DNA from: Streptantibioticus_C sp963761325
GTDB taxonomy: Bacteria > Actinomycetota > Actinomycetes > Streptomycetales > Streptomycetaceae
DNA length: 64,000 nt
Reading direction: 5' to 3'
Assembly (NCBI GenBank): GCA_963761325.1
Contig: CAVXGZ010000002.1
Location: forward strand, 1-64,000
Shown here: positions 33,577 through 41,562 of the stretch, one piece after another
How the letters are laid out: each line of letters starts with the position of its first letter
Position numbering within the stretch: the stretch's first letter is position 1
Notes under the pieces: generated by a model
What the model was told of the DNA's origin: nothing
The model's database searches: none
Seen by the model: only the letters and a program-made list of their open reading frames with translations
Program-made: the position numbers and the translations under genes

Positions 33577-35345
33577 TCAGCGCGCTGCGTTACGTCATCA
33601 CGATCGGACCCCGCACCGATCGGTTCCGGTCCCTGATCGTGGTGGCGGTGGCGATTCTCGAACCGGCCACCGGGCTCGGCCTCGCCCTGCTGCTCGGACT
33701 GTTCAGCGAGGTGGCGAGCGAACGCTCGACCATGGGCGTGCTGGGGCTCTCGCTGTGTGTGGCGGTGTTCGTCTTCCTCACCCAGGGCACCTTCATCGCC
33801 GGCTATTTCACCCGGCTGCGCCTGCAGGAGGAGATCCAGGACGAGGTCGAGCGCCAGTTCATCGACGTGGTCGGCACGACGCCGACGCTGGAGGTCCACG
33901 AGCGTTCGAGCCGCTCCGACAACGCCGCGGTGGTCCGCGGTGCGCGCGGGGACATCGGGCAGGCGTTCGACAGGATGCTGTGGCTGTCCGGAGCCGCGCT
34001 GTCCCTGATCGTCTCGGCCGTCCTGATGGCCTCGGTCGTGCCGGTCCTCGCCGTACTGCCGCTCTTCGCCGTCCCCGCGGTGCTGGCCACCCAGGCGGCG
34101 GACAAGAAGCGCGGCCAGGCCGTGCAGCAGGCCACGCCCCGCACCCGGCTGGCCGATCACCTCTTCTCGCTCGCCACCACGGCCGGAACCGGTCGCGAGA
34201 CCCGGCTGTTCGGACTGGCGGGCGAGCTGCGCCGCAGGCACCGCGAGGAGTGGGACTCCGCGGGCCGGGACATCGCCCGCACCGATCGACGGGCCCGGGT
34301 ACCGGTCGCGCTGGCCTGGCTGGTCTTCGTGCTGGCGTACGCGACCGCCATCGTGCTGATGGTGCGGGCCGGCCTGGCCGGTGACGCCTCGCTGGGCCTC
34401 ATCGTCGCGGCCATCGCCGTCACCAGCCAGATCACCGGGCAGGTGCAGAGCCTGCTGAACCTGACCTTCTGGACGCTGGAGTCGCTTCGGGGAGTCCGGG
34501 CGTTCCTGGAGGTGGTCAAGGACGGCGCCGCCGAGCGGGCGGCTCTCGTGCCGGCCGCTCCGCTGCCGGTGCCGGAGCGGCTGGCCGGCGGCATCACGGT
34601 GGAGGGCCTCGGATTCCGGTACCCGAACCGTGACGAGCCCTCGCTCAGCGGCATCGACCTCGAACTCCCGGCCGGCGCCGTGGTGGCACTGGTCGGCGAG
34701 AACGGCGCGGGCAAGTCGACGTTCGTCAAGATGCTCAGCGGTCTCCACCGGCCCGGCGAAGGGCGCATCCTGGTGGACGGCACCGATGTCGCGCGGTTCG
34801 ACCCGCAGGAGTGGCGCTCCCGGATCACGGCGGCGTTCCAGGACCCGGTGCACATCGAGATGGCCCTCAAGGACACGATCGGACTGGGCTCGCTGGAGCA
34901 CCGCGACGACCCGGAGCGCGTCCTCGAAGCGCTGCGGACGGTCGGCGGCGACAAGCTCCTCGCCGCGCTGCCCGAGGGCCTGGAGAGCCGGCTCGGTCGG
35001 AAGTCGTGGGACGGCAAGGGGCTGTCGGGCGGCCAGTGGCAGACGGTCGCCAACGCCCGGGCGGCGATGCGGCAGGCGCCGCTGCTGCGGATCCTGGACG
35101 AGCCCACCGCCAGCCTCGACGCACAGGCCGAGGAGTGGCTGTTCCAGCAGTACGCCGACCTGAGCCGTCTGGAGGGCGGCGTGACCGTCCTCGTCACGCA
35201 CCGCTTCACCACCGCCCGGGTGGCCGATCTCATCGTCGTACTGGACGGCGGCAGGGTCGTCGAGGCCGGCACCCACGACACGCTGAGCCAGGCCGACGGA
35301 CTGTACGCCGAGTTGTTCCGCCTGCAGGCCAGGTACTTCGTCTGA
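33573..35345 (+). CDS. ABC exporter subunit 2 (fused membrane-ATPase half)
   Basis: 590 aa. The start is TTG 33573, sharing TTGA with the stop of subunit 1; no ATG or GTG lies near enough. Membrane helices cover about 15-300 (AVAILEPATGLGLALLLGLF is the first). The ATPase has Walker A GENGAGKSTF (about 376), the canonical signature KGLSGGQWQ, Walker B LLRILDEPTASLD and switch VTHRF. With subunit 1 it should form a heterodimer with one canonical ATP site. Confidence 0.88.
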   Translation: MISALRYVITIGPRTDRFRSLIVVAVAILEPATGLGLALLLGLFSEVASERSTMGVLGLSLCVAVFVFLTQGTFIAGYFTRLRLQEEIQDEVERQFIDVVGTTPTLEVHERSSRSDNAAVVRGARGDIGQAFDRMLWLSGAALSLIVSAVLMASVVPVLAVLPLFAVPAVLATQAADKKRGQAVQQATPRTRLADHLFSLATTAGTGRETRLFGLAGELRRRHREEWDSAGRDIARTDRRARVPVALAWLVFVLAYATAIVLMVRAGLAGDASLGLIVAAIAVTSQITGQVQSLLNLTFWTLESLRGVRAFLEVVKDGAAERAALVPAAPLPVPERLAGGITVEGLGFRYPNRDEPSLSGIDLELPAGAVVALVGENGAGKSTFVKMLSGLHRPGEGRILVDGTDVARFDPQEWRSRITAAFQDPVHIEMALKDTIGLGSLEHRDDPERVLEALRTVGGDKLLAALPEGLESRLGRKSWDGKGLSGGQWQTVANARAAMRQAPLLRILDEPTASLDAQAEEWLFQQYADLSRLEGGVTVLVTHRFTTARVADLIVVLDGGRVVEAGTHDTLSQADGLYAELFRLQARYFV

Positions 35346-35380
35346 GCACATGCACCGTAACGGCGACCGAGGGAGCGGGC

Positions 35381-37234
35381 ATGGGAGAAGAGCTGGTGAG
35401 GTTTTCCGGAGGACTGCGACGCACCGGCCCGTTGCAGTCGGGGCTCGGCCAACTGGAGTGGCTTTCCTACCAGTCCGGCGCCCACGGACTGCTTCCGAAC
35501 ATCTCCTGGGTCGTCGCCGTGCCGGACGGACTGCCGGACGACGCGGTCGACGGTGCGGTGAGCACCCTGCTGCTGCGGCACGAGGTGCTCCGCACCACGT
35601 TCGACGCCGACGGTGACGGGCTGCCGCGGCAGAACGTGCACGAGAACGTCCACGTGGTGTTGCCCCGCATCGAGGACGAGGAGTCCCGTCGCCGCTTCGT
35701 CGAGACCCCGTTCGACGTCGCGTCCGAACCCCCGATCCGGTTCGGCCGTACCGCGGAGGGGGACCTGATCTTCGTCGTCGCGCACATCGCGGCCGACGGG
35801 ATGGGGTCGTGGGGCCTGGTCACCGACCTCGACGAACTGCTGGCCGCCCAGGAGCAGCGGCGGGCCGCCCGCCTGAGCGAGAACGTGCCGCAGCCGATCG
35901 ATCGGGGCCGCTACGAGCGGGAGGGCGGCCGGTCCCGTGCCGAGTCCTCCCTGCGGTACTGGGACACCGCGCTGCGGGACTTCCCGGTGACGGTCTTTCC
36001 GGTGAGCCGCGGCGAACCCGGCGTCGACGTGGTGCGCGCGGACCTCGAATCGCCGGCCGCGAGCATGGCGCTGGCGTCCCTGCACGAGGCGTTCGCCGCC
36101 CCGCAGGCGACGATCCTGACCGCGGCCGCGTACACCGCGCTGGCGATCCAGTTCGACCGGGAACGGCTGGGACTGAACCTGACCTGGTCGTTCCGGGAGT
36201 ACCCGTCCACCCATCAGATGGTCGCCGCGGTCTTCCGGGACATGCCGCTGATCGTCGATCTCGGGGGGAGGCCGTCGTTCTCCGAGGTACTGCGGCGGCT
36301 GCAGAAGGCCGTTCTCGCCGCCGGCCGGCACATGAGCTTCGACGTCCTGGAGTTCCATGAGTGCGCGGGACGTGTCGAGGCCGAGCGGGGCGGCTTCCTG
36401 CCCGGTCCCGAGGCGATCAGCTGCACGCTCGACGGCGTCGAGTGGGAGCGGGCGGAACCGGGCGGTGATCCGCGGGCCCTGCTGGCGGACTCGCGGGTGT
36501 CCATCGGCCGGTCGAACGACTTCTGCGACGTCTGCAACCTGTACATCAGCGCCTATCCCGTCGAGGGACGGCTGCACATCACCTCGGCCGCCGACGCGTC
36601 CGTCGTGGGGGATCGGGACGCCGCGGGGCTCGTCAGGCTGATCGAGGCGATCCTGGTCCACGCCTCGATATCCGGCGACCTCGCCTTCCCGGCGGCCGAG
36701 GCGCTGGCAGCCGACCCCTGGCGGCCCGGCGCGCGCTGGGCGCGGACCGACGGCGTCTGGGTGGACCTGGACTTCCTCACCGACCGCCTCCGGGAGCATC
36801 CCGCGGTGCACCACGCCGACGTGCGCGAGGAGCACGGCCGGCTCACCGCCCACGTCAGCGCGGACCTTCAGCCGTGGGAGCTTCGCGACTTCCTGCTCTC
36901 GACGGACAACGGCCGCAACGCCGTCGTGAGTCCGCACCACTTCGTCATCCGCCGGGCGGACGCGGTCACGGTCGCCGGCTCGGGCGTGGACCGTCCGATG
37001 CTGGCGCCGCGTGGAGCGGCCGAACAGGCGCTCAGGGACGCGGTCGCCGAGGCCAACGAGCTGGCCGATCCGACGATGGCCGGCACCTACCTGACGGTCG
37101 GCGGCCGGCTCCACCGTGTCCCGCGCGTGCTGTCCCTTCTGCTGGACGCCGGGTTCGAGGGCATCGAGGTCGCGGACCTGCGCCGCCCGACGAGCCTGGT
37201 CGCGCTCGCCGGCCGGCTGCGGCGCGGCCGGTAG
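35381..37234 (+). CDS. Stand-alone condensation domain with Ser-less carrier-like tail
   Basis: 617 aa, ATG 35381 after GAGGGAG. Residues 1-450 are an NRPS condensation fold: RTGPLQSGLGQLEWLSYQSG, LLLRHEVLRTTF, and the active site FVVAHIAADGMGSW (second His about 136; the first His of HHxxxDG is Ala), followed by DLGGRPSFSEVL-type late motifs. The last 75 residues look like a carrier domain, but at the attachment site TVGGRLHRVPRVLSLLLDAG has Leu where LGGHS has Ser, so it cannot be phosphopantetheinylated. It could form an amide or ester between carrier-bound partners in trans, with the tail as a docking element. There is no adenylation domain. Confidence 0.8.
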   Translation: MGEELVRFSGGLRRTGPLQSGLGQLEWLSYQSGAHGLLPNISWVVAVPDGLPDDAVDGAVSTLLLRHEVLRTTFDADGDGLPRQNVHENVHVVLPRIEDEESRRRFVETPFDVASEPPIRFGRTAEGDLIFVVAHIAADGMGSWGLVTDLDELLAAQEQRRAARLSENVPQPIDRGRYEREGGRSRAESSLRYWDTALRDFPVTVFPVSRGEPGVDVVRADLESPAASMALASLHEAFAAPQATILTAAAYTALAIQFDRERLGLNLTWSFREYPSTHQMVAAVFRDMPLIVDLGGRPSFSEVLRRLQKAVLAAGRHMSFDVLEFHECAGRVEAERGGFLPGPEAISCTLDGVEWERAEPGGDPRALLADSRVSIGRSNDFCDVCNLYISAYPVEGRLHITSAADASVVGDRDAAGLVRLIEAILVHASISGDLAFPAAEALAADPWRPGARWARTDGVWVDLDFLTDRLREHPAVHHADVREEHGRLTAHVSADLQPWELRDFLLSTDNGRNAVVSPHHFVIRRADAVTVAGSGVDRPMLAPRGAAEQALRDAVAEANELADPTMAGTYLTVGGRLHRVPRVLSLLLDAGFEGIEVADLRRPTSLVALAGRLRRGR

Positions 37235-37457
37235 CGGCCGGTGCGGGAACGCGGGATCCCGCTGGCGCGCGGGTCAAGTGAGGTTCACAGACCGGGGATT
37301 AGTGTGACGCTCGCCGAACCGGCTGCGGCGGGCGGCTGGTTCGAGCAGGTGGACGGGCTCTCATGCTCCACACCGAGGCCGCGGCGCGCCCGGATCCGGG
37401 CGCTGTGCGGCGGCTGGTGACCGATCCGGGCGAGAACGATCGAGAAAGATGGGGTCG

Positions 37458-38354
37458 ATGTCTGATCGTGTGATGTGGTTCGACGGGGCGTGCGTTCCTT
37501 GGGAGGACGCGCGGGTCCACGTCTGGGACGAGCTGGCGCTGCGCGGCGCGAACGTGTTCGAGGGCATCACGGCGTTCTGGAACGCCGGCGAGCAGCGGCA
37601 CGAGGTGCTGGCCGGCGACGCGCACCTCGACCGGCTCTACCACTCCGCCCGGGTGGCCGACATCCCGGCGCCGATGACCAGGGCGGAGGTGTTCGGCGCG
37701 CTCGCCGAGGTCGCGTCCCAACTGGGCGGCACGGACATCTATCTGCGTCCGACCTTCTACGCCAAGCGGGGGCGTTCCACGCTGTCCCTGGACAGCGAGG
37801 GCGCCATGTACATCGGCGGCTTTCCGTTCCGGCCCAGCGCGCCGCCGACCGTCCGGGCCATCGTGAGCAGCCACCGGCGCTTCGGCGGGCCGATCGGGGC
37901 GCACGCCAAGTCGGGCGGCTCCTACCTCGACTTCCGCGTCTTCGAACGCGAGCGCGTCGCGCACGGGGTGGAGCACGTCTTCTTCCTCAACGACCGCGGC
38001 CATGTCGCCGAGGCCGACGGCGCCGCGATCCTGCTGGTGCGGGACCGGCGGGTGATCACCCCGTCGCTGGACTCCGGGGTCCTCGACTCGATCACCAAGC
38101 GGATCGTGCTGGACCTCGCCCGCGGACTCGGCCACCAGGTCGAGGAGCGGCCGGTGCGGCGGGACGAGCTGTACCAGGCGCAGGTGGTGCTGGCCGGCAC
38201 GCTGCTGGGGCTGCGCACGGTGGAGACCGTGGACGGACACGCCGCCGGGGACACCGGCGGAGCGGAGACCACCGCCACGCTGATCGACGCGTACGACCGA
38301 CTGTGCCGGGGCGGGAACCCGCTCGCGGCGACCTACCTGGCCCCGCTGCGGTGA
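37458..38354 (+). CDS. Class IV aminotransferase (BCAT/DAAT-like)
   Basis: 298 aa from ATG 37458 (nearby ATG 37449 abuts the GAGAAAG site and is less likely). Fold type IV PLP enzyme: WFDGACVPWEDARVHVWDE, RGANVFEGITAFW, the PLP lysine in GAHAKSGGSYLDFRVF (about 158) and EADGAAILLV with the conserved Glu. It could transaminate a branched-chain, D- or beta-type amino/keto acid, or act as a lyase. It starts a five-gene coupled run (aminotransferase, Nudix, unknown, FAD oxidase and, beyond a short gap, HAD). Confidence 0.83.
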   Translation: MSDRVMWFDGACVPWEDARVHVWDELALRGANVFEGITAFWNAGEQRHEVLAGDAHLDRLYHSARVADIPAPMTRAEVFGALAEVASQLGGTDIYLRPTFYAKRGRSTLSLDSEGAMYIGGFPFRPSAPPTVRAIVSSHRRFGGPIGAHAKSGGSYLDFRVFERERVAHGVEHVFFLNDRGHVAEADGAAILLVRDRRVITPSLDSGVLDSITKRIVLDLARGLGHQVEERPVRRDELYQAQVVLAGTLLGLRTVETVDGHAAGDTGGAETTATLIDAYDRLCRGGNPLAATYLAPLR

Positions 38355-38896
38355 GCCCGGCCGCCATGCGCCAGGTCAGCAGCAGCACGGCACACCGAAA
38401 CCCGTGGTTCACCGTCGAGCACCGCCAGTACGAGACGGCGGGCGGCACGCGGCATCCGTACTTCATGGTCTGCCGGTCCGATTCGGTGCTGGTCGCCCCG
38501 CGCCAGGACGGCCGGTACGTCCTGGTCGAGTTGGAGCGGCCCACGATGGGCGGCGCGCGGAGCCTGGAGTTTCCGCAGGGCGGCCTGGCCGGGGACGAGC
38601 CGCCCGAGACGGCCGCCCGGCGCGAGGTGCGCGAGGAGACCGGCCTGGAACTGACCGGCGTCCGGCATCTGGCCACGTTCGCCGAGAGCAGCGGCTTCGC
38701 GACCTCGTCGTGCCACGCCTTCGTGGCCGAGGTCTGCGGCGTCGGCGAGCCGGACCGGGATCCGTTCGAAGCCGGGATGGACATCCGCCGGTTGACCTGG
38801 TCGCAGCTGCAGGAACTGGTGGCGGCGGGCGCCATCCAGGATTCGGCGACGCTGGCCGCGCTGGCCGTGATGGGAGCGTCCGGCGATGCCGGTTGA
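38351..38896 (+). CDS. Nudix hydrolase (ADP-ribose pyrophosphatase-like)
   Basis: 181 aa from GTG 38351 (GTGA overlap); ATG 38366 is an alternative. The Nudix box is complete: GGLAGDEPPETAARREVREE followed by TGL, preceded by RSLEFPQ as in NDP-sugar/ADP-ribose pyrophosphatases. These cleave nucleoside diphosphate derivatives. In this context it may process a nucleotide-activated intermediate or remove an adenylylated by-product; inference only. Confidence 0.85.
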   Translation: MSPAAMRQVSSSTAHRNPWFTVEHRQYETAGGTRHPYFMVCRSDSVLVAPRQDGRYVLVELERPTMGGARSLEFPQGGLAGDEPPETAARREVREETGLELTGVRHLATFAESSGFATSSCHAFVAEVCGVGEPDRDPFEAGMDIRRLTWSQLQELVAAGAIQDSATLAALAVMGASGDAG

Positions 38897-39185
38897 AGCC
38901 ATGGAGGTCGTCGTCGGCCTCGCCACCGAGATCCGGGTCAGTCTGCTCACCGGCGACCTGATGGCCAAGGCCACGAACAGTCAGGACCGGCTGCTGCTGG
39001 CCGGGCTGGGTCCGCTGCGCTCGGCGGCCCGGTACGACGAGGAGGCCGTGCTCCTGGAGACCGTGTCCGGCGAACGCTGGCTGGTGCGGATGTCGCCGGT
39101 CTCCGGTCTGGTCGCCGCGGTCGAACCGGCCGTCGGCACGCAGTCCGCACCGCGGGGAAGCGCCGTATGCGCGACGCTGATGTGA
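38886..39185 (+). CDS. 99-aa unknown protein between Nudix and FAD oxidase
   Basis: ATG 38886 lies 11 nt inside the Nudix gene, and the stop lies 19 nt inside the oxidase gene, so it is tightly packed. The sequence has ordinary composition: EVVVGLATEIRVSLLTGDLM, DRLLLAGLGPLRSAARYDEE, ETVSGERWLVRMSPVSG. No signal peptide, Cys cluster or membrane segment. No family recognised. Double overlap and codon use favour a real gene. Confidence 0.6.
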   Translation: MPVEAMEVVVGLATEIRVSLLTGDLMAKATNSQDRLLLAGLGPLRSAARYDEEAVLLETVSGERWLVRMSPVSGLVAAVEPAVGTQSAPRGSAVCATLM

Positions 39186-40393
39186 TCGTGGCCGGGGCGG
39201 GCATGGCCGGCCTGCTGACCGCCCTGGCCCTGGCCCGCCGCGGCGTCCACGTGGTGCTCGTCGAGCCGTCGAGGGTCGGCGCCGGCCAGTCCGGGCAGTC
39301 GCACGGCTACCTGCACCAGGGCTACGCGTACGGTCCGGACGAACCGCGGCTGCCGGCCCTGCTGGGCAGCGCGCGCGCCCACTGGCTCGGGCTGCTCGCG
39401 CGGATCCCGCCGGTGACGGCCGGCTCCACCATCGCCTTCTGCGATCCGGCCGCGGTGCGCCGGGCCGAACGGTACTGGCGGGACTCGGGGCTGGCGGTGT
39501 GTCCGCGCACCACGCCCGAGTGGCTGACCGGGACGCCCGTCGCCTGCTTCGGCAGCGCCGAATCCACGTACAACGTCGGTGACATCCTGCGCGGGCTGGG
39601 GGCGCAGGCCGGCTCGGCGGGGATCGAGGCGCGGCCGGGCGCGGTCGAGCGCATCGCGGAGTCCGGCGACGGCGTCAGCGTCCGGATCACCGAGCCGGAC
39701 GGCGGCACGGCGATCGTCCGCGCCCGGACCGCGGTCCTCGCGGCGGGCGCGGGCATGCCCGGCTTGCTGGCCCGCTCCGGGCTGCCCGCCGCGGTCCAGC
39801 TCCGGAGGGCGTTCATGCTGGTCCTGCGCGGCCGGCTGCCCGCGGTCAGCGTGCTGTTCCCGGAACGGGAGGAGCACGGGCTCTTCCTCGCCAGCCGGGT
39901 CGGCCGTGACGGGCGGGCCACCTGGCTGGTCTCCGACTTCCAGTCGTTCGACAGCGGCGGCTGCGACCCCGGTCAGCTCGCGGGCTGGTGGGCCCGCCGG
40001 GTGCTGCTGACCCTGTGCCGGGTCGTCGACCCGGCGATGCTGGCCCGCGTCGAGGCCGTCTCGGGCTACCCGGCCACCAAGTCCGGGCTGCTGCCGCACA
40101 GCGGAACCGTGGCCCACGAGTTCGGGGTCGAACTGCTCGACGGCCGGGCCGTCGTCGCCAGCCCGTCCAAGCTGACCCTGGCGCCGCTCGCCGCCCGGCA
40201 CGCGGTGCGCACCGTCGCGGCCCGGCTGGGCCTGCGTTCCGACGACGACGGCTGGGATCCGATCACCCCGGTGCCGCCGGACCGTTCGCCGGCCCGGGAG
40301 ATCTGGGAGACCGCGATGGCCGCGCTGGACCATCCCGATCTGCCGGGCGGGCTTCCCGACATCGGCACGCTCAGCGAGCTCTACCACCGGTGA
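39167..40393 (+). CDS. FAD-dependent oxidoreductase (DAO/glycine-oxidase-like)
   Basis: 408 aa, ATG 39167. N-terminal Rossmann fingerprint DVIVAGAGMAGLLTALALAR (5-24), followed by VVLVEPSRVGAGQSGQSHGY (the adenine-ribose Glu and the DAO-family GxSxxN/S-like loop); mid-chain AVLAAGAGMPGLLA is the ATG/GD motif region. Members oxidise amines or amino acids to imines with FAD and O2. Possible job: oxidise an amino acid precursor or the final product. Confidence 0.82.
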   Translation: MRDADVIVAGAGMAGLLTALALARRGVHVVLVEPSRVGAGQSGQSHGYLHQGYAYGPDEPRLPALLGSARAHWLGLLARIPPVTAGSTIAFCDPAAVRRAERYWRDSGLAVCPRTTPEWLTGTPVACFGSAESTYNVGDILRGLGAQAGSAGIEARPGAVERIAESGDGVSVRITEPDGGTAIVRARTAVLAAGAGMPGLLARSGLPAAVQLRRAFMLVLRGRLPAVSVLFPEREEHGLFLASRVGRDGRATWLVSDFQSFDSGGCDPGQLAGWWARRVLLTLCRVVDPAMLARVEAVSGYPATKSGLLPHSGTVAHEFGVELLDGRAVVASPSKLTLAPLAARHAVRTVAARLGLRSDDDGWDPITPVPPDRSPAREIWETAMAALDHPDLPGGLPDIGTLSELYHR

Positions 40394-40449
40394 CGGCCGC
40401 GCCACCGGGCCCGTCACGAAGCGCACCGGAAGACAACCCAGGAGCTTCC

Positions 40450-40587
40450 ATGCCGAGCAGCGGCTTTGCCGAGGTCGTACGAACGGGCGGTGGCCACGTC
40501 GTGGCGGACGCCGGCGAGGTGGCCGGCGCGTGCCCGAAGCGGTTCCGGACCCGGAACCCGCGCCGGTACGCCGGGACCGGCGGCTGA
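40450..40587 (+). CDS. 45-aa ORF, possible small peptide
   Basis: ATG 40450 follows AGGAG (40439-40443). The product starts MPSSGFAEVVRTGGGHVVAD and ends CPKRFRTRNPRRYAGTGG. It has one Cys, an acidic-hydrophobic first half, a strongly basic second half and a Gly-Gly terminus. The stop is one base before the GTG of the HAD gene. Like the 20-aa ORF at 31682 it begins MPS and immediately precedes a coupled gene. Could be a substrate peptide or only a leader. Confidence 0.45.
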   Translation: MPSSGFAEVVRTGGGHVVADAGEVAGACPKRFRTRNPRRYAGTGG

Positions 40588-40588
40588 C

Positions 40589-41395
40589 GTGGCCGCGCGC
40601 TACGCGCTCGTCGCCACCGACCTGGACGGCACCCTGCTGCGTTCCGACGGCACGGTCGGTACCCGCACCCGGGCGGCGCTGGCGGCGCTCGCCGCGCGCG
40701 GCGGCCGGCACATCGTCGTCACCGGCCGCTCGGCCGCCTGGACCAGGCCGGTGCTGGCCGAACTGGACTACACCGGGCTGGCCGTCTGCGGCCAGGGCGG
40801 CCAGGTGTACGACGCCGGCGCGCACCGCGAACTCACGTCGCACGTCCTGGACCGGGACGTGGCCCGGCGGGCGCTCGCCGCGATCGAGGCGGTGACCGGT
40901 CCGCTGTCGCTGGCGGCCGACCAGGCCGGCCTGGACGGCGCCGTCCTGGTGGGTCCCGGCTACCGCCCCGACCCGCTCGACGGCCTGCCGGTCGTCCCCG
41001 CCGGCGCCGACCGCCTGTGGGCGACGCCGGTGCGCAAGTTCTACGTCCAGCACCCCGAACTGGACGAGGACCGGCTGCACGACGTCGCGTCGCGGCTCGT
41101 CGGGCACCTGGTGACCACCACGAAGGCCGGGCCGGGCGAGATCGAGATCCTGCCGCTCGGACTGTCGAAGGCGACCGGGCTGGCCCACGCCGCCGGTCTG
41201 CTCGGGCTGTCCGGTGCGGACACCGTCGCCTTCGGCGACATGCCCAACGACGCCTCGATGCTGGCCTGGGCCGGGTACGCGGTGGCCATGGGCAACGCGC
41301 ACCCCGAACTCAAGGCGGTGGCCGACGAGGTGGCGCCCGGCCACGACGACGAGGGCGTCGCGGTGGTCCTCGAACGGATCCTGGGAGCCGGCTGA
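40589..41395 (+). CDS. HAD-superfamily phosphatase (Cof type)
   Basis: 268 aa from GTG 40589. HAD motifs: LVATDLDGTLLRSDG (nucleophile Asp about 12), IVVTGRSAAW (motif II), the Lys of LGLSKATGLAHA, and VAFGDMPNDASMLAWAG (motif IV). The cap is type C2, as in Cof/YbiV sugar-phosphate and cofactor phosphatases. It may dephosphorylate an intermediate of the cluster. It is the last gene of the rightward arm; the next gene belongs to sugar catabolism. Confidence 0.83.
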   Translation: MAARYALVATDLDGTLLRSDGTVGTRTRAALAALAARGGRHIVVTGRSAAWTRPVLAELDYTGLAVCGQGGQVYDAGAHRELTSHVLDRDVARRALAAIEAVTGPLSLAADQAGLDGAVLVGPGYRPDPLDGLPVVPAGADRLWATPVRKFYVQHPELDEDRLHDVASRLVGHLVTTTKAGPGEIEILPLGLSKATGLAHAAGLLGLSGADTVAFGDMPNDASMLAWAGYAVAMGNAHPELKAVADEVAPGHDDEGVAVVLERILGAG

Positions 41396-41562
41396 CGAGC
41401 GGAGCGGGCCGCCTCGGGCAGCCGAGTAATCATTAATTAGGAATAATACTTGACGGTGGTCGGCCGGTACGGCATCGTCCTCCTCGGCTTCCCCGGACCC
41501 GCGGTCACGCCGCGGTGCACCCGGTACTCACGAGTCGGCGATGACGACGGAGAAATGAGCAC

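Noticed and set aside
31741..35345. Bacteriocin-type exporter with C39 peptidase that could process the GG-leader peptide
   Set aside because: Neither ABC protein has an N-terminal C39 domain (no catalytic Cys/His block before the membrane helices).
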